Shown here piece after piece: positions 1 through 9,160 of a stretch of DNA of 64,000 nt. Location: positions 124,001 through 188,000 of the forward strand of contig CAXTNT010000001.1 of the NCBI GenBank assembly GCA_964245825.1, given 5' to 3'. The notes below the pieces were generated by a model, which ran no database searches, was not told the origin of the DNA, and saw only the letters and a list, made by a program, of their open reading frames with translations. The DNA is from CAJCIY01 sp964245825 (GTDB lineage Bacteria > Actinomycetota > Actinomycetes > Mycobacteriales > CAJCIY01). Position numbers and translations under genes: made by a program. Numbering within the stretch: position 1 is the stretch's first letter; each line of letters starts with the position of its first letter.

Positions 1-1
1 C

Positions 2-277
2 GTGCACGCGGTCGGGCCTCGATATGGCGTCGACGAGCCCGCCGCCGTGCTGCTCGCGTCGGCCTACCAGGCGAGCCTGGCGCGGTGCGACGAGGTCGGC
101 GCCACCAGCGTGGCGTTTCCAGCCCTCTCGACCGGAGCCTTCGGCTACCCGCTCGTGGCGGCCTGCGAGATCAGCGTCTCGGCGCTTCGCGCCTCGACTG
201 CGGCCGTCGGGTCGTGCTTGCTCGTCGCCTTCGACGACCGAACCCGCAGGTGCTGGGATCGCGCACTCGCCACCTGA
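2..277 (+). CDS. Macro domain protein, C-terminal fragment
   Basis: This is the last ~90 residues of a protein whose beginning lies outside the window. The stretch ALSTGAFGYP is the loop that grips the distal ribose and phosphate in macro domains, and the helix before it (LASAYQASLARCDE) also fits the family. Macro domains bind or hydrolyse ADP-ribose, O-acetyl-ADP-ribose or ADP-ribosyl-protein; the subtype cannot be told from this end. It stops at TGA about 256 bases before the next gene. The frame stays open to the window edge, so the Met at the first codons is not taken as the true start. Confidence 0.85.
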   Translation: MHAVGPRYGVDEPAAVLLASAYQASLARCDEVGATSVAFPALSTGAFGYPLVAACEISVSALRASTAAVGSCLLVAFDDRTRRCWDRALAT

Positions 278-413
278 GCGGGGACGCGTCCTGGTTGAGC
301 GGAGTGACCGCCGGCGGTGGTTGGCGCAGGCGTTCGAGTCGTCCTGTTTTCGTCTGCTTCTCACAGGCGTTTCGGGCGAATTGTCCGTGCGCCCGGTGTA
401 CCCACGAGACCAA

Positions 414-426
414 ATACCTCGGGTAT
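414..426. promoter_or_regulatory. Short palindrome, possible operator
   Basis: A perfect 5-base inverted repeat, ATACC-TCG-GGTAT, lies in an unusually AT-rich patch about 110 bases before the S53 peptidase. Its right arm also forms a TATCGT (TANNNT) box. It could be an operator over a promoter for the peptidase. This is inference from symmetry and position only. Confidence 0.25.
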
Positions 427-465
427 CGTCCGCTCCGTTCCGTCATTCGGAGCCCCGGCCGCGAT

Positions 466-506
466 CGGCTGCCGTGGCCGGGCGGCGGGGCAGCCGCCGT
501 CATTTT
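466..506 (+). terminator. Hairpin plus T-run in peptidase leader
   Basis: CGGCTGCC (466-473) and GGCAGCCG (489-496) form an 8-bp stem with a 15-base loop. They are followed at 501-506 by CATTTT, a rare T-run in this DNA. It sits just before the AGGAG ribosome site of the S53 peptidase. It may terminate upstream transcription or act as an attenuator in the peptidase leader. Confidence 0.35.
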
Positions 507-533
507 CCTGCACTTCGAGCCCAGGAGCCCTCT

Positions 534-2990
534 GTGCGTTCAGGTCTTTCGACATCTCGTCTACGCAGCGGGGCGGTGGTCGCCGTGGCGACCGCAGCGC
601 TCGTCGCCGGTGCCGGCGCGCTGCCGGTGGTGGCGGCTGCGCCGCCGAACACGATCGTGCTGACGGGTGAGGTGGTGCACGACCTGTCGAGCTACACCGA
701 TCTCGGCGCAGTCCAGCCGGGCGCCTCGATGCGCGTCGCTGTCGCCCTGTCCTACGACCAGGCGGCTCGCGACGCGGCGTACAAGGCGATCTACACGCCG
801 GGGAGCGCGAGCTACGACCAGTTCCTGACGCCGGCGCAGTTCCGCACCCAGTTCGGCGCCGACCCCGCAGTGGCCAGCCGCGTCCGCACCGCCGTCACCT
901 CGCAGGGCCTGGATGTCGCCTACGCCTCCCCGGACGGCAGCTACCTGGAGCTCACCGGGACGGCCGACCAGGTCGAGAACACGTTCCAGGTCAGCGAGCA
1001 CACGTTCCAGACCAGTGCCGGCACCTTCACCGCCAACGCGCAGGCGCCCACGGTCCCCAGCGGCGTCGCCGCGGTCCTCGGGCTGACGTCCCTGACCAAG
1101 ATGACCGCGCTCGGGACCACGCGAGCCACCCGCCCGGCCGCGCCGGCGCAGGACACGTGCGTCCCCGGCCAGTGCACCGGAATCCTCACCCCCCAGGACC
1201 TCTGGTCGGTGTACGACCAGCCGAGCACGGATCGCGGCGCCGGCCAGCAGATCGCCATCTTCGGCGAGGGCCAGCTCGACCAGGTGGTCTCCAACCTCCG
1301 CACGTTCGAGACGGACCACGGCCTCCCGGTCGTCCCGGTGAAGCGGAACCTCGTCGGTGACAACCTCAGCGACAACGCCGGTCAGGACGAGTGGGACCTG
1401 GACTCTGACGCGACGACCGGCATGTCGCCGGACCTCGAGGGGCTCCAGTACTACTTCGGCTCGGACCTTTCGGATGCGTCCATCGGCGGGACCTACTCCG
1501 CGTGGGCGAACGACCCCAAGGGGCCGTCGACCGGCAACAGCTCGTTCGGTGGCTCCGAGCAGCTCGAGTACCTGGGCGGGTTCGTCCTCGACTCGCTGCT
1601 GCAGCAGGCGGCCATGGAGGGACGGACGATGTTCGCCTCCTCCGGTGACGGCGGTGGGTCGTGCCTTCCTGGCGCCAACGGCGTGACCAACGACGGCGCA
1701 CCGTGTGTGGAGTACCCGGCATCCTCGCCGTACGTGGTCGGGGTCGGCGGCACCGTGCTCTACACCGCCACCACCTCGCCCACCAGCAGCACGCAGGCGA
1801 CCCCGGCAGCGCGGTCCGACGAGTACTCCTGGACCTACAGCGGCGGCGGCATGAGCGACTACGAGCCGGCGCCCAGCTACCAGACTGCCGCGTTCCCGGC
1901 CGGGGCGGGCGTCCCCTGCACGATGGGTGCGGCCACCGGCCAGACCTGCCGCGGCGTCCCGGACGTGTCGGCGGTCTCCGGCGATGTCGCGACCAACGGC
2001 TACTCGGTAGTGAGCGGCACGAACGAAGAGACCGAGAGCGGCGGTACGAGCCTGTCCTCGCCGTTGTGGGCGGGCATGTGGGCCCGGGTGCTCGCCGCCC
2101 ACCCGGCGAAGAAGTGCTCGACGTCCTACAGCGGGAGCAAGCTGGGCTTCGCCCAGCCGGTCCTGTACGCCGTGGGGAACGACCCGACAATCGACGCGCA
2201 GGCCTTCTTCGACGTCGGGGGGACCACCGACAGCATGCCCTCCTCCAACGGCCAGCAGCAGACACTCCCGCGCACCCCCGTGGCGGACCCGACCGGATAC
2301 GACTTCGTCAGCGGGCTCGGCACGCCGGACGTCTCGGTCATCCAGAAGGCGGTGGACTGTGGACGGGTCACGCCCACCAAGGCGAACAAGGTGCCGTCGA
2401 GCAACGACGTGACCGTCGTCTACGACTCGAAGCGGGGCTGCGCCCCGAACGGGACGCTGACCGACCCAGCCGGTGACGAAGTCCCCTCCACCCCCGCCAA
2501 CGAGGCCTACGACCTGCGCAACATCCTGATCACGAGCACAGCCAAGGGAACGAACTTCTCGGCCACCGTGACCAACCTGGCTGCGGCCACCGGCACGGAC
2601 GTGGACTACGCGTTCGAGTTCAAGTACGGCTCCGGCTCGTACGCGGTGTCGGTCGACGTGGGTACCGCCAGCAACACCTTCAGTCTCTACCAGCGGACGA
2701 TCACGGTGACCGCGGTCGGGCTGGGCGTCGAGCAACCGCCGACGGACCTGTCCGACGCGCTCACCGGCACGGTCGACCCGGCTACGAACACCATCTCCGC
2801 GTTCCTGCCGTACAGCGTCTTCAACTCGACCGCGCTCCCGACGACGCCGTACAAGAAGGGCAAGGTGCTGTCGGGGCTGACCATCTACGCCAACGCCGGA
2901 CCGGCCGCCACGGCGATCCCCAACGACTTCAATGCGGAGCCGCTGGACCAGGCGAACTTCTTCCAGTGCACGTACAAGGCCCACCCGTAG
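534..2990 (+). CDS. Secreted sedolisin (S53) peptidase with C-terminal extension
   Basis: This is an 818-residue pro-kumamolisin-type serine-carboxyl peptidase, a family that cleaves proteins outside the cell, usually at acid pH. The GTG start is chosen because AGGAG lies 6 bases before it; the upstream open frame only shadows the macro gene. Residues ~10-40 form a signal peptide, and ~45-200 the activation propeptide. The catalytic set is visible: E286 and D290 in EWDLD, oxyanion D372 in SSGDGG, and S506 in GGTSLSSP. A calcium-site motif (GYDFVSGLGTPD) follows. Beyond it are ~190 further residues with no family I recognise, probably a beta-rich module. A second S53 gene follows after a hairpin, so the pair looks like an old tandem duplication. 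Confidence 0.93.
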   Translation: MRSGLSTSRLRSGAVVAVATAALVAGAGALPVVAAAPPNTIVLTGEVVHDLSSYTDLGAVQPGASMRVAVALSYDQAARDAAYKAIYTPGSASYDQFLTPAQFRTQFGADPAVASRVRTAVTSQGLDVAYASPDGSYLELTGTADQVENTFQVSEHTFQTSAGTFTANAQAPTVPSGVAAVLGLTSLTKMTALGTTRATRPAAPAQDTCVPGQCTGILTPQDLWSVYDQPSTDRGAGQQIAIFGEGQLDQVVSNLRTFETDHGLPVVPVKRNLVGDNLSDNAGQDEWDLDSDATTGMSPDLEGLQYYFGSDLSDASIGGTYSAWANDPKGPSTGNSSFGGSEQLEYLGGFVLDSLLQQAAMEGRTMFASSGDGGGSCLPGANGVTNDGAPCVEYPASSPYVVGVGGTVLYTATTSPTSSTQATPAARSDEYSWTYSGGGMSDYEPAPSYQTAAFPAGAGVPCTMGAATGQTCRGVPDVSAVSGDVATNGYSVVSGTNEETESGGTSLSSPLWAGMWARVLAAHPAKKCSTSYSGSKLGFAQPVLYAVGNDPTIDAQAFFDVGGTTDSMPSSNGQQQTLPRTPVADPTGYDFVSGLGTPDVSVIQKAVDCGRVTPTKANKVPSSNDVTVVYDSKRGCAPNGTLTDPAGDEVPSTPANEAYDLRNILITSTAKGTNFSATVTNLAAATGTDVDYAFEFKYGSGSYAVSVDVGTASNTFSLYQRTITVTAVGLGVEQPPTDLSDALTGTVDPATNTISAFLPYSVFNSTALPTTPYKKGKVLSGLTIYANAGPAATAIPNDFNAEPLDQANFFQCTYKAHP

Positions 2991-3005
2991 TCGCAGCCGA
3001 GGCAA

Positions 3006-3054
3006 CCGCTCCCGCCCGGGGCCACCGCGTCTGCGGTTCCCCGGGCGAGAGCGG
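3006..3054 (+). terminator. Long hairpin between the two S53 genes
   Basis: CCGCTCCCGCCCGGGG (3006-3021) pairs with CCCCGGGCGAGAGCGG (3039-3054) with one C-A mismatch, and ACCGC/GCGGT (3024-3028 and 3033-3037) extends the stem inside. It starts 15 bases after the first peptidase stop codon. No T-run follows, which is common for actinobacterial terminators. It probably separates the two peptidase transcripts. Confidence 0.65.
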
Positions 3055-3140
3055 CCCGAAGACCCGCAGCACCCACGTCGCGCCCCCGTCACGGACATTC
3101 CGTTGGCGGTGAGTCCCCAGTCCCACGAGTCAGGAGCGCC

Positions 3141-5153
3141 ATGCAGAGAAGTGCCCGGTTGGTGGCCTTGGTGGCGGCCGCTGGAGTCGGCGTCCTGATG
3201 CCCGTGGTCACCGCTACCGCGTCGGGTGCCCGGCCGGTGACTGCGTCCAGTGCCGCGGCCTCGCCGCTCACCCAGGCTCCGCCGGTCTGGGCCACGGCGG
3301 GCAACCTCCTCGGCGCGATCCCGCCCGCGCAGACGGTGCAGCTCACCCTGTGGCTGGGGCTGCGGGACGCCGCGGGGGCCGCAGCGGTGGGGAAGGCGGT
3401 CTCCACCCCCGGCAACGCCGCCTATCGGCACTATCTGACCGCCGCGCAGTTCAGCGCGCAGTTCGCGCCGACCGCCGCGCAGGTCAGCGCTGCGCAGAGC
3501 TGGTTGACCTCCGCGGGGCTGACACCCGGCAAGGTCTCCTCCGGTCGGCTGTACGTGCAGGCGAGCGCGCCGGCCGCCGTCGTGGAGTCCGCCTTCGGGA
3601 CGACGCTGCAGACGTTCAGCTACCGGGGCCTGACGCTGTACGCCCCCAGCGCCGCGGTGACCGTGCCCACGGCCCTCCAGCAGGCCGGCGTGGTGGCGGT
3701 GCAGGGGCTCGACGACGCCGGCAAACTGAACCACCCGGACGCGGTCTCCGGCACCTCGCGGAGCACGAGCACTGCCTCCCCGGCCGCGTCGCCGCCGCCG
3801 GTCTTTGCGAACGCCGGTCCCTGCTCGGCCTACGCGGGCCAGGTGAAGGCGAAGACCGACCCGAAGGCGTTCGGGTCCAAGGCGGCCTACGTCATCTGCG
3901 GCAACACGGTCAACACCGTGCGTACGGCGTACAAGCTCGGCTCGACCTACGCGGCGGGCATCGACGGGACCGGCCAGACGGTGGTGGTCGTGGACGCCTA
4001 CGACTCCCAGACGCTGCCGGCGGACGCCAACACCTGGTCGGATCACTACGGCGTCCCCGAGTTCGGCTCCACCCAGTACGTCGATGACTCCCCGCCCGGG
4101 CTCGAGGACACGCCGGAGGGCGCCGGGCCCAGCAACATCCTGATCGATCCGCAGGGCTGGTCCGGCGAGCAGACGCTGGACGTCGAGGCGGTGCACGGCA
4201 TGGCGCCCGGCGCGACGGTCGTCTACGACGGCGCCGAGTCACCCGAGAGCCTCGATGTGACCGAGGCGGACGCGATCACCGAAAGTCTGGGCAACGAGAT
4301 CTCCAACAGCTGGGGCGGCGAGGGCGAGAGCCAGGCCGACGCCACCGAGTACAGCGCCATGCTCACCCAGGCGCAGGCCACCGGCATCGGGGTCTACTTC
4401 TCCGCCGGTGACAGTGGCGACGAGACCAGCGGCACCGGGGTCAGCCCGACCCCCGACTTCCCGGCCTCCGACGATCTGGTCACCTCCGTGGGCGGTACCA
4501 GCATCGAGCTCCACAAGAACGGCAAGATCGCACTCGAGACCGGCTGGGGAACCGGCGAGAGCGCACTGAGCAATGGGGCCTGGTCGCCGGACCCATCCAC
4601 GCCGACATACCTGTACGGGGGTGGTGGCGGCATCAGCACGGTGTTCGCGCAGCCGTCGTACCAGGTCGGGGTGGTCCCGACCGCCCTGTCCGAGGCCGAC
4701 GGCAGCACCCCGATGCGGGTCGAACCGGACATCGCTGCGATCGGCGACCCGAGCACCGGCTTCGTCATCGGTCAGACCCAGCTGCAGAACGACGGGGCGA
4801 CGGCCTACAGCGAGTACCGCGAGGGCGGTACGAGCGTGTCCTGCCCGATCATGGCGGGCATCCTGGCGCTGGCCAGCGAGGAGGCCGGGGCGCCGGTCGG
4901 GTTCGCCAACCCCACCATCTATGCCATGGCCAAGGCCGGCAGCAAGGGCCTGCGTGACGTGCTGGCCCTGAAGTCCCCGCATGCGGAGGTCCGGAACGAC
5001 TACGCGAGTGGCCAAACCTCCGGTCCCACCACGACGACGCTGCGCGTCTTTGGCGACTACGCCTCGCTCGAGGTGTCGCCCGGCTACGACGACGTCACCG
5101 GCGTGGGCACGCCCAACGGGAAGCCTTTCGTCGGGCTGGTGGGCGCCGGCTAG
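3141..5153 (+). CDS. Secreted sedolisin (S53) peptidase
   Basis: This is a 670-residue extracellular serine-carboxyl peptidase paralogous to the preceding gene. AGGAG lies 4 bases before the ATG. Residues 1-~28 are a typical signal peptide, and ~45-200 the activation domain. Catalytic residues are E343 and D347 (GEQTLDVE), D424 (SAGDSGDE) and S565 (GGTSVSCP). The calcium-loop motif GYDDVTGVGTP is near the C-terminus, and the protein ends soon after, as is usual for the family. It therefore lacks the long tail of its neighbour. The active-site set is intact, so both copies should be working enzymes, perhaps with different substrates. Confidence 0.94.
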   Translation: MQRSARLVALVAAAGVGVLMPVVTATASGARPVTASSAAASPLTQAPPVWATAGNLLGAIPPAQTVQLTLWLGLRDAAGAAAVGKAVSTPGNAAYRHYLTAAQFSAQFAPTAAQVSAAQSWLTSAGLTPGKVSSGRLYVQASAPAAVVESAFGTTLQTFSYRGLTLYAPSAAVTVPTALQQAGVVAVQGLDDAGKLNHPDAVSGTSRSTSTASPAASPPPVFANAGPCSAYAGQVKAKTDPKAFGSKAAYVICGNTVNTVRTAYKLGSTYAAGIDGTGQTVVVVDAYDSQTLPADANTWSDHYGVPEFGSTQYVDDSPPGLEDTPEGAGPSNILIDPQGWSGEQTLDVEAVHGMAPGATVVYDGAESPESLDVTEADAITESLGNEISNSWGGEGESQADATEYSAMLTQAQATGIGVYFSAGDSGDETSGTGVSPTPDFPASDDLVTSVGGTSIELHKNGKIALETGWGTGESALSNGAWSPDPSTPTYLYGGGGGISTVFAQPSYQVGVVPTALSEADGSTPMRVEPDIAAIGDPSTGFVIGQTQLQNDGATAYSEYREGGTSVSCPIMAGILALASEEAGAPVGFANPTIYAMAKAGSKGLRDVLALKSPHAEVRNDYASGQTSGPTTTTLRVFGDYASLEVSPGYDDVTGVGTPNGKPFVGLVGAG

Positions 5154-5233
5154 ACACCTATCAAGGTCGCTCCGGGGCGTGCCGATGCCTGGCTGGACGT
5201 GACGGTCGCGCCGCGCAATTCCGGAAGGGCGAC

Positions 5234-8200
5234 GTGTCGACCGCATCCGGGTCCGCGCACTCTCGGCTTCCGTCCAGGCGGCGTTGGGCGGTCGGTGTCC
5301 TCGTCCTGGTGGGGATCCTGGGACTGCCCACGGTGGGGCTGGTGGCGACCGACCATCTGTTGCGCCAGGCCAACGAGCGGCAGGCCAAGGACAGCAACGC
5401 CCTCGCCGCCACCGCGGTCGCGTCCGAGGTAGCCCAGTCCTACGGGCAGCGGCAGCTGGTGCTGCGGAACATGTCGCACAGTCCCAGCCTGGTACGGGGT
5501 CTGACGACGGGCGCCAGGTCGCTGCTGACGGAGGCTCTCAAGAGCGCACTCGACGACGGCCAGTTCTGCCGGCTGGTGCTGCGCTCGCCTGGCATCGCCC
5601 CGGTCAGCGTGTCCGGTCCGGGCACGTGCTGGGCCCCGCCCGCACCGGCGACAGCCGCCAACGGGACCCGTTCCCTGGGGACGGCGGTCGTCCGCTCGGC
5701 CGGCTTCACCGGGCTGGAGTCGTCGGGACTGATTCCCGGCCAGCCGGCCGCCAGTCTCCAGGCCGTCTTCTCCGTCGGGTCCCTGGTCGCCCCGATCATG
5801 CCGGGGGAGGGCAACCACGCCACGCTGGTGTCGGGGCTGACGATCGCCGCGAGCTCAGACCCCACCGTGATGGGCAAGCAGATCGCCGCCCCGCAGGCCC
5901 GGGCCCTGGTACGGGCGGGGCGGCCCGCGACCGACATTCTGTACTCCCCACTGCGCCACACCGAGGTGATCACGGCGTTCCATCCCGTGCCGGGCACCGA
6001 TCTCGGCGTGTTCTTCAGCGTCACGACCAAGGTGGCCTACGCCACCGCCGACCACGTCAGCCGCCTGCTGTTCTACGGATATCTGGCGCTGATGGCCCTC
6101 GGGTTGGGGCTGGCCGCCCTGGTGGTGGTCCTGCTGCGGCGCCGGGACCAGGCCAGTCAGCGCGCTGTACGGGCGCTCGCCGAGTCCGAGGACCGGTTCC
6201 GCCAGGCGTTCGAGCACGCGCCGATCGGCAAGGCGCTGGTTGGCCTCGACGGCCGCTTCCAACAGGTCAACCCGGCAATGTGCACACTCACCGGCTACTC
6301 CGCAGCGGAACTGGGGGAGCTGACCGTCGCCGACGTCACCCACCCCGACGACCTCGCTGCCGACGAGGCGGCCACCGACAGCCTGCTGGCCGGGGAGCGG
6401 GCCACGTACACGATCGAGAAGCGCTATCTCACGTCGGCGGGTGACATGGTCTGGGCCAGCAACTCGGCGTCACTCGTACGGGCCGCCGACGGCGCACCGC
6501 TGCACGTCATCGCACAGGTCCAGGACATCACCGAGCGCAAGCACCACGAACAGATCCTCGCCAGGGAGCGCAGCCGGCTGTCCGACGCGGAGGCCATCGG
6601 ACGCACCGGGTCGTGGGAGATAGACCTCGCCACCCATGAGGTCATCTGGTCCGACTCGCTGCTCGCGCTGTACGGCATCAACGCCGCCACCTTCCGGGGC
6701 CAGTACCCCGCCGGGGTGCTGCCGCGCATCCATCCCGATGACCGCGCGCAGGTCGACGCCGCGGTCCGCTCGTGCGCGGACACCGGTGCGCCGCTCCAGG
6801 TACGCCACCGGGTGATCCGCGCCGACGACGGCGAGCTGCGCTGGTTCGACGCCTCGGGCGAACGAGCGGGGGGCCACCTCGTGGGCGCGGTGGTCGACGT
6901 GACCGACCATGTCCGGGCGGCCCAGATGCTCCAGGAGGCTCGGGACCTGGCGTTGGAGGCGTCCCGCCAGAAGTCGACGTTCCTGGCCACCATGAGCCAC
7001 GAGATCCGCACCCCGATGAACGCCGTGATCGGGATGACCGGACTGCTGCAGGACACGCCCCTGAACCAAGAGCAGCGCGAGTTCGTCGAGACCGTCCGCA
7101 CCAGCGGCTATGCCCTGCTCGCCGTCATCAACGACATCCTCGACTTCTCCAAGATCGAGGCGGGCGGCCTGCAGCTGGAGCAGCTGCCCCTCGACCTGCG
7201 CGAGTGCGTCGAGAGCTCCCTCGAGCTGGTCGCGGCGATCTCGGCCGATAAGAGGCTCGAGCTCGTCAGCCACCTCGACATACGCTGCCCCACCCGGGTC
7301 GTCGGCGACGCCAACCGGTTGCGACAGGTGATCGTCAACCTGCTCAGCAACGCGGTGAAGTTCACCGCCGCGGGTGAAGTGGTGCTGCGGGTGGAGCCTG
7401 CGGAGCACGACGGGCAGCCGGGCCTGCGCTTCGCGGTGAGCGACACCGGCATCGGCATCCCGGCCGATCGGCTTTCCCACCTCTTCGAGCCGTTCAGCCA
7501 GGTCGATGCCTCGACCACTCGGGTCTTCGGCGGTACGGGCCTCGGGCTGGCCATCAGCCGGCGGCTCGTTGGTGCCATGGGCGGCACCCTCGCGGTGGAC
7601 AGCGTCGTCGGTAGGGGGAGCACGTTCCACTTCTCGATCGCCCTCGCGCCCACCGGCCTCGGTGCCGCCCCCACCCTGTCTGCCCTGGCCGGCACGTCCG
7701 AGCACCGCTCGGTGCTGGTCGTGGACGACAATGCGACCGCCCGTCGCATGCTGCGCGTCCAGTTGGCGAGCTGGGGGCTGGCGGTGACCGAGGCCGCCAG
7801 CGGTGCCGCCGCTGTCGCCGTCCTCGCCTCGGGCGAGGTCTTCGACGTCGCCGTGGTGGACCTCCAGATGCCGGGGATGACCGGCGAGGAGCTTGCGGTG
7901 GCACTCACCTCGTCCGCCGGGACGCGGGACCTGCCACTGGTCCTGCTCGCGACCAGCACGGCCGGCCGTCAGACGCTGCGCCGCCCCGAGCTCTTCGCCG
8001 CAGTACTGCCCAAGCCGGTCCGTGCGGGCCGACTTCACCACACCCTGCGCGACGTCCTGGGAGCGGACGGGTCGTCATCGGCGCTGGCCAGCCCGCCGAC
8101 ACCCGGGCAGGCCACGGTCGGCGCCGCGTTGCGCGTGCTGTTGGCAGAGGACAACGTCGTCAACCAGCGGGTGGGGCGGCTCATGATCGAGAGGCTTGGA

Positions 8201-8524
8201 CACCGCGTCGACGTGGTGGCCAACGGCCAGGAGGCACGGGAAGCGGTTCAGGCCGCGCCGTACGACATCGTGTTGATGGACATCGAGATGCCGGAGATGG
8301 ACGGACTCGCCGCGACCCGCGCCATCCGCCGGGAACTCCCGGCCTCAGGGCAGCCCCGGATCGTGGCTCTCACCGCCAGTGCCCTGCTCGAGGACCGCCG
8401 CGCCTGCAACGAAGCCGGCATGGACGACTACCTGGCCAAGCCGGTACGGCTGCAGGAACTCGGTGCGGTGCTTGCCACGTCGCCGCCGGCGGGCCCCCGG
8501 CGACCGCTGCGGGTCGCGCCCTGA
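5234..8524 (+). CDS. Hybrid sensor histidine kinase with two PAS and two receiver domains
   Basis: This 1096-residue protein starts at GTG behind GGAAGGG. Two membrane segments (~18-40 and ~278-301) enclose a ~235-residue outside sensor domain. Two PAS domains follow (~313-430 and ~447-565), then HisKA with phospho-acceptor H589 (MSHEIRTPMN) and an HATPase domain with N-box (VNLLSNAVKF), DTGIGIP and GGTGLGLA. Two receiver domains end the protein, with acceptors D876 (VVDLQMPGM) and D1016 (LMDIEMPEMDG) and lysines in LPKPV and LAKPV. No HPt domain or separate response regulator is next to it, so the output partner lies elsewhere. It is 80 bases after the second sedolisin, which allows but does not prove co-transcription. 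Confidence 0.93.
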   Translation: MSTASGSAHSRLPSRRRWAVGVLVLVGILGLPTVGLVATDHLLRQANERQAKDSNALAATAVASEVAQSYGQRQLVLRNMSHSPSLVRGLTTGARSLLTEALKSALDDGQFCRLVLRSPGIAPVSVSGPGTCWAPPAPATAANGTRSLGTAVVRSAGFTGLESSGLIPGQPAASLQAVFSVGSLVAPIMPGEGNHATLVSGLTIAASSDPTVMGKQIAAPQARALVRAGRPATDILYSPLRHTEVITAFHPVPGTDLGVFFSVTTKVAYATADHVSRLLFYGYLALMALGLGLAALVVVLLRRRDQASQRAVRALAESEDRFRQAFEHAPIGKALVGLDGRFQQVNPAMCTLTGYSAAELGELTVADVTHPDDLAADEAATDSLLAGERATYTIEKRYLTSAGDMVWASNSASLVRAADGAPLHVIAQVQDITERKHHEQILARERSRLSDAEAIGRTGSWEIDLATHEVIWSDSLLALYGINAATFRGQYPAGVLPRIHPDDRAQVDAAVRSCADTGAPLQVRHRVIRADDGELRWFDASGERAGGHLVGAVVDVTDHVRAAQMLQEARDLALEASRQKSTFLATMSHEIRTPMNAVIGMTGLLQDTPLNQEQREFVETVRTSGYALLAVINDILDFSKIEAGGLQLEQLPLDLRECVESSLELVAAISADKRLELVSHLDIRCPTRVVGDANRLRQVIVNLLSNAVKFTAAGEVVLRVEPAEHDGQPGLRFAVSDTGIGIPADRLSHLFEPFSQVDASTTRVFGGTGLGLAISRRLVGAMGGTLAVDSVVGRGSTFHFSIALAPTGLGAAPTLSALAGTSEHRSVLVVDDNATARRMLRVQLASWGLAVTEAASGAAAVAVLASGEVFDVAVVDLQMPGMTGEELAVALTSSAGTRDLPLVLLATSTAGRQTLRRPELFAAVLPKPVRAGRLHHTLRDVLGADGSSSALASPPTPGQATVGAALRVLLAEDNVVNQRVGRLMIERLGHRVDVVANGQEAREAVQAAPYDIVLMDIEMPEMDGLAATRAIRRELPASGQPRIVALTASALLEDRRACNEAGMDDYLAKPVRLQELGAVLATSPPAGPRRPLRVAP

Positions 8525-8536
8525 CCCCGACGCAGG

Positions 8537-9088
8537 TCAGGCCGCGGGCTCCGCGGAGGTCGGGGACGCGGCCGCGGCGGCGGCCAGGGCTCGCCGTCGG
8601 CGCCCGATCATCCCGGCGGCGGCCGGCCCGACGGCGCCAAGGGCGAGGGTGCGCATCCACGACCGGTTGAGGCGATGGCCCAGCCGTTCGTCCAGCGACA
8701 GCCGGCCGGGCCCGCTCAGTGCCAGCGCCACCGCCGCGCCGCCCAGCACCGCCGGGTACTCCAGCCCGCCATCGGTGGCGAAGAAGCCGTTGGCGGCATG
8801 CATGGACGCGGCGACGGTCATCGTGCCGGCGACGGTCGCCCCGGCGGCCGGCGTGGCGAGCCCGAGCACCAGCAGGGCGCCCCCGCCGGCCTCGCCCAGC
8901 CCGGCGGCGATGGCGTTGGGCCGGCCCGGCGTAAAGCCGATCTTGTCGAACATCGCGGCGGTCCCCTCGAGGCCGTGGCCGCCGAACCACCCGAACAGCT
9001 TCTGGGATCCGTGGGCGAACAGCGCGCCGCCCACAGCGACACGCAGGACCAGCAGGCCGACATCGCGCCCGGAGCGCTCACTCGTCAT
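8537..9088 (-). CDS. DoxX family membrane protein
   Basis: This 183-residue protein has four hydrophobic segments and the DoxX-type start LRVAVGGALFAHGSQKLFG. DoxX proteins are small quinone-interacting or redox-linked membrane proteins; in mycobacteria some take part in oxidative-stress complexes. The C-terminal ~45 residues are Ala/Arg-rich and likely cytoplasmic. A TACGGT box ends 6 bases before the ATG, suggesting a leaderless message. Its 3' end lies 12 bases from the end of the convergent kinase gene. The specific role is unknown. Confidence 0.85.
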   Translation of the reverse strand: MTSERSGRDVGLLVLRVAVGGALFAHGSQKLFGWFGGHGLEGTAAMFDKIGFTPGRPNAIAAGLGEAGGGALLVLGLATPAAGATVAGTMTVAASMHAANGFFATDGGLEYPAVLGGAAVALALSGPGRLSLDERLGHRLNRSWMRTLALGAVGPAAAGMIGRRRRALAAAAAASPTSAEPAA

Positions 9089-9094
9089 GCGACC

Positions 9095-9100
9095 ACCGTA
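9095..9100 (-). promoter_or_regulatory. -10 box TACGGT, leaderless doxX
   Basis: TACGGT on the minus strand ends 6 bases before the DoxX ATG, placing the expected RNA start at or next to the start codon. No clear -35 box is visible. Confidence 0.55.
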
Positions 9101-9160
9101 CGGGCGCGCCGCGGACAGGCCCGATGACCATCGCCACCGACGGTCACGGGTGGTGCGGCC

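Noticed and set aside
561..4196. Very long minus-strand open frame (1211 codons) across the S53 genes
   Set aside because: It is rich in Arg, Gly and Val with no domain pattern and lies opposite two clear peptidases; GC-rich DNA makes such shadow frames.
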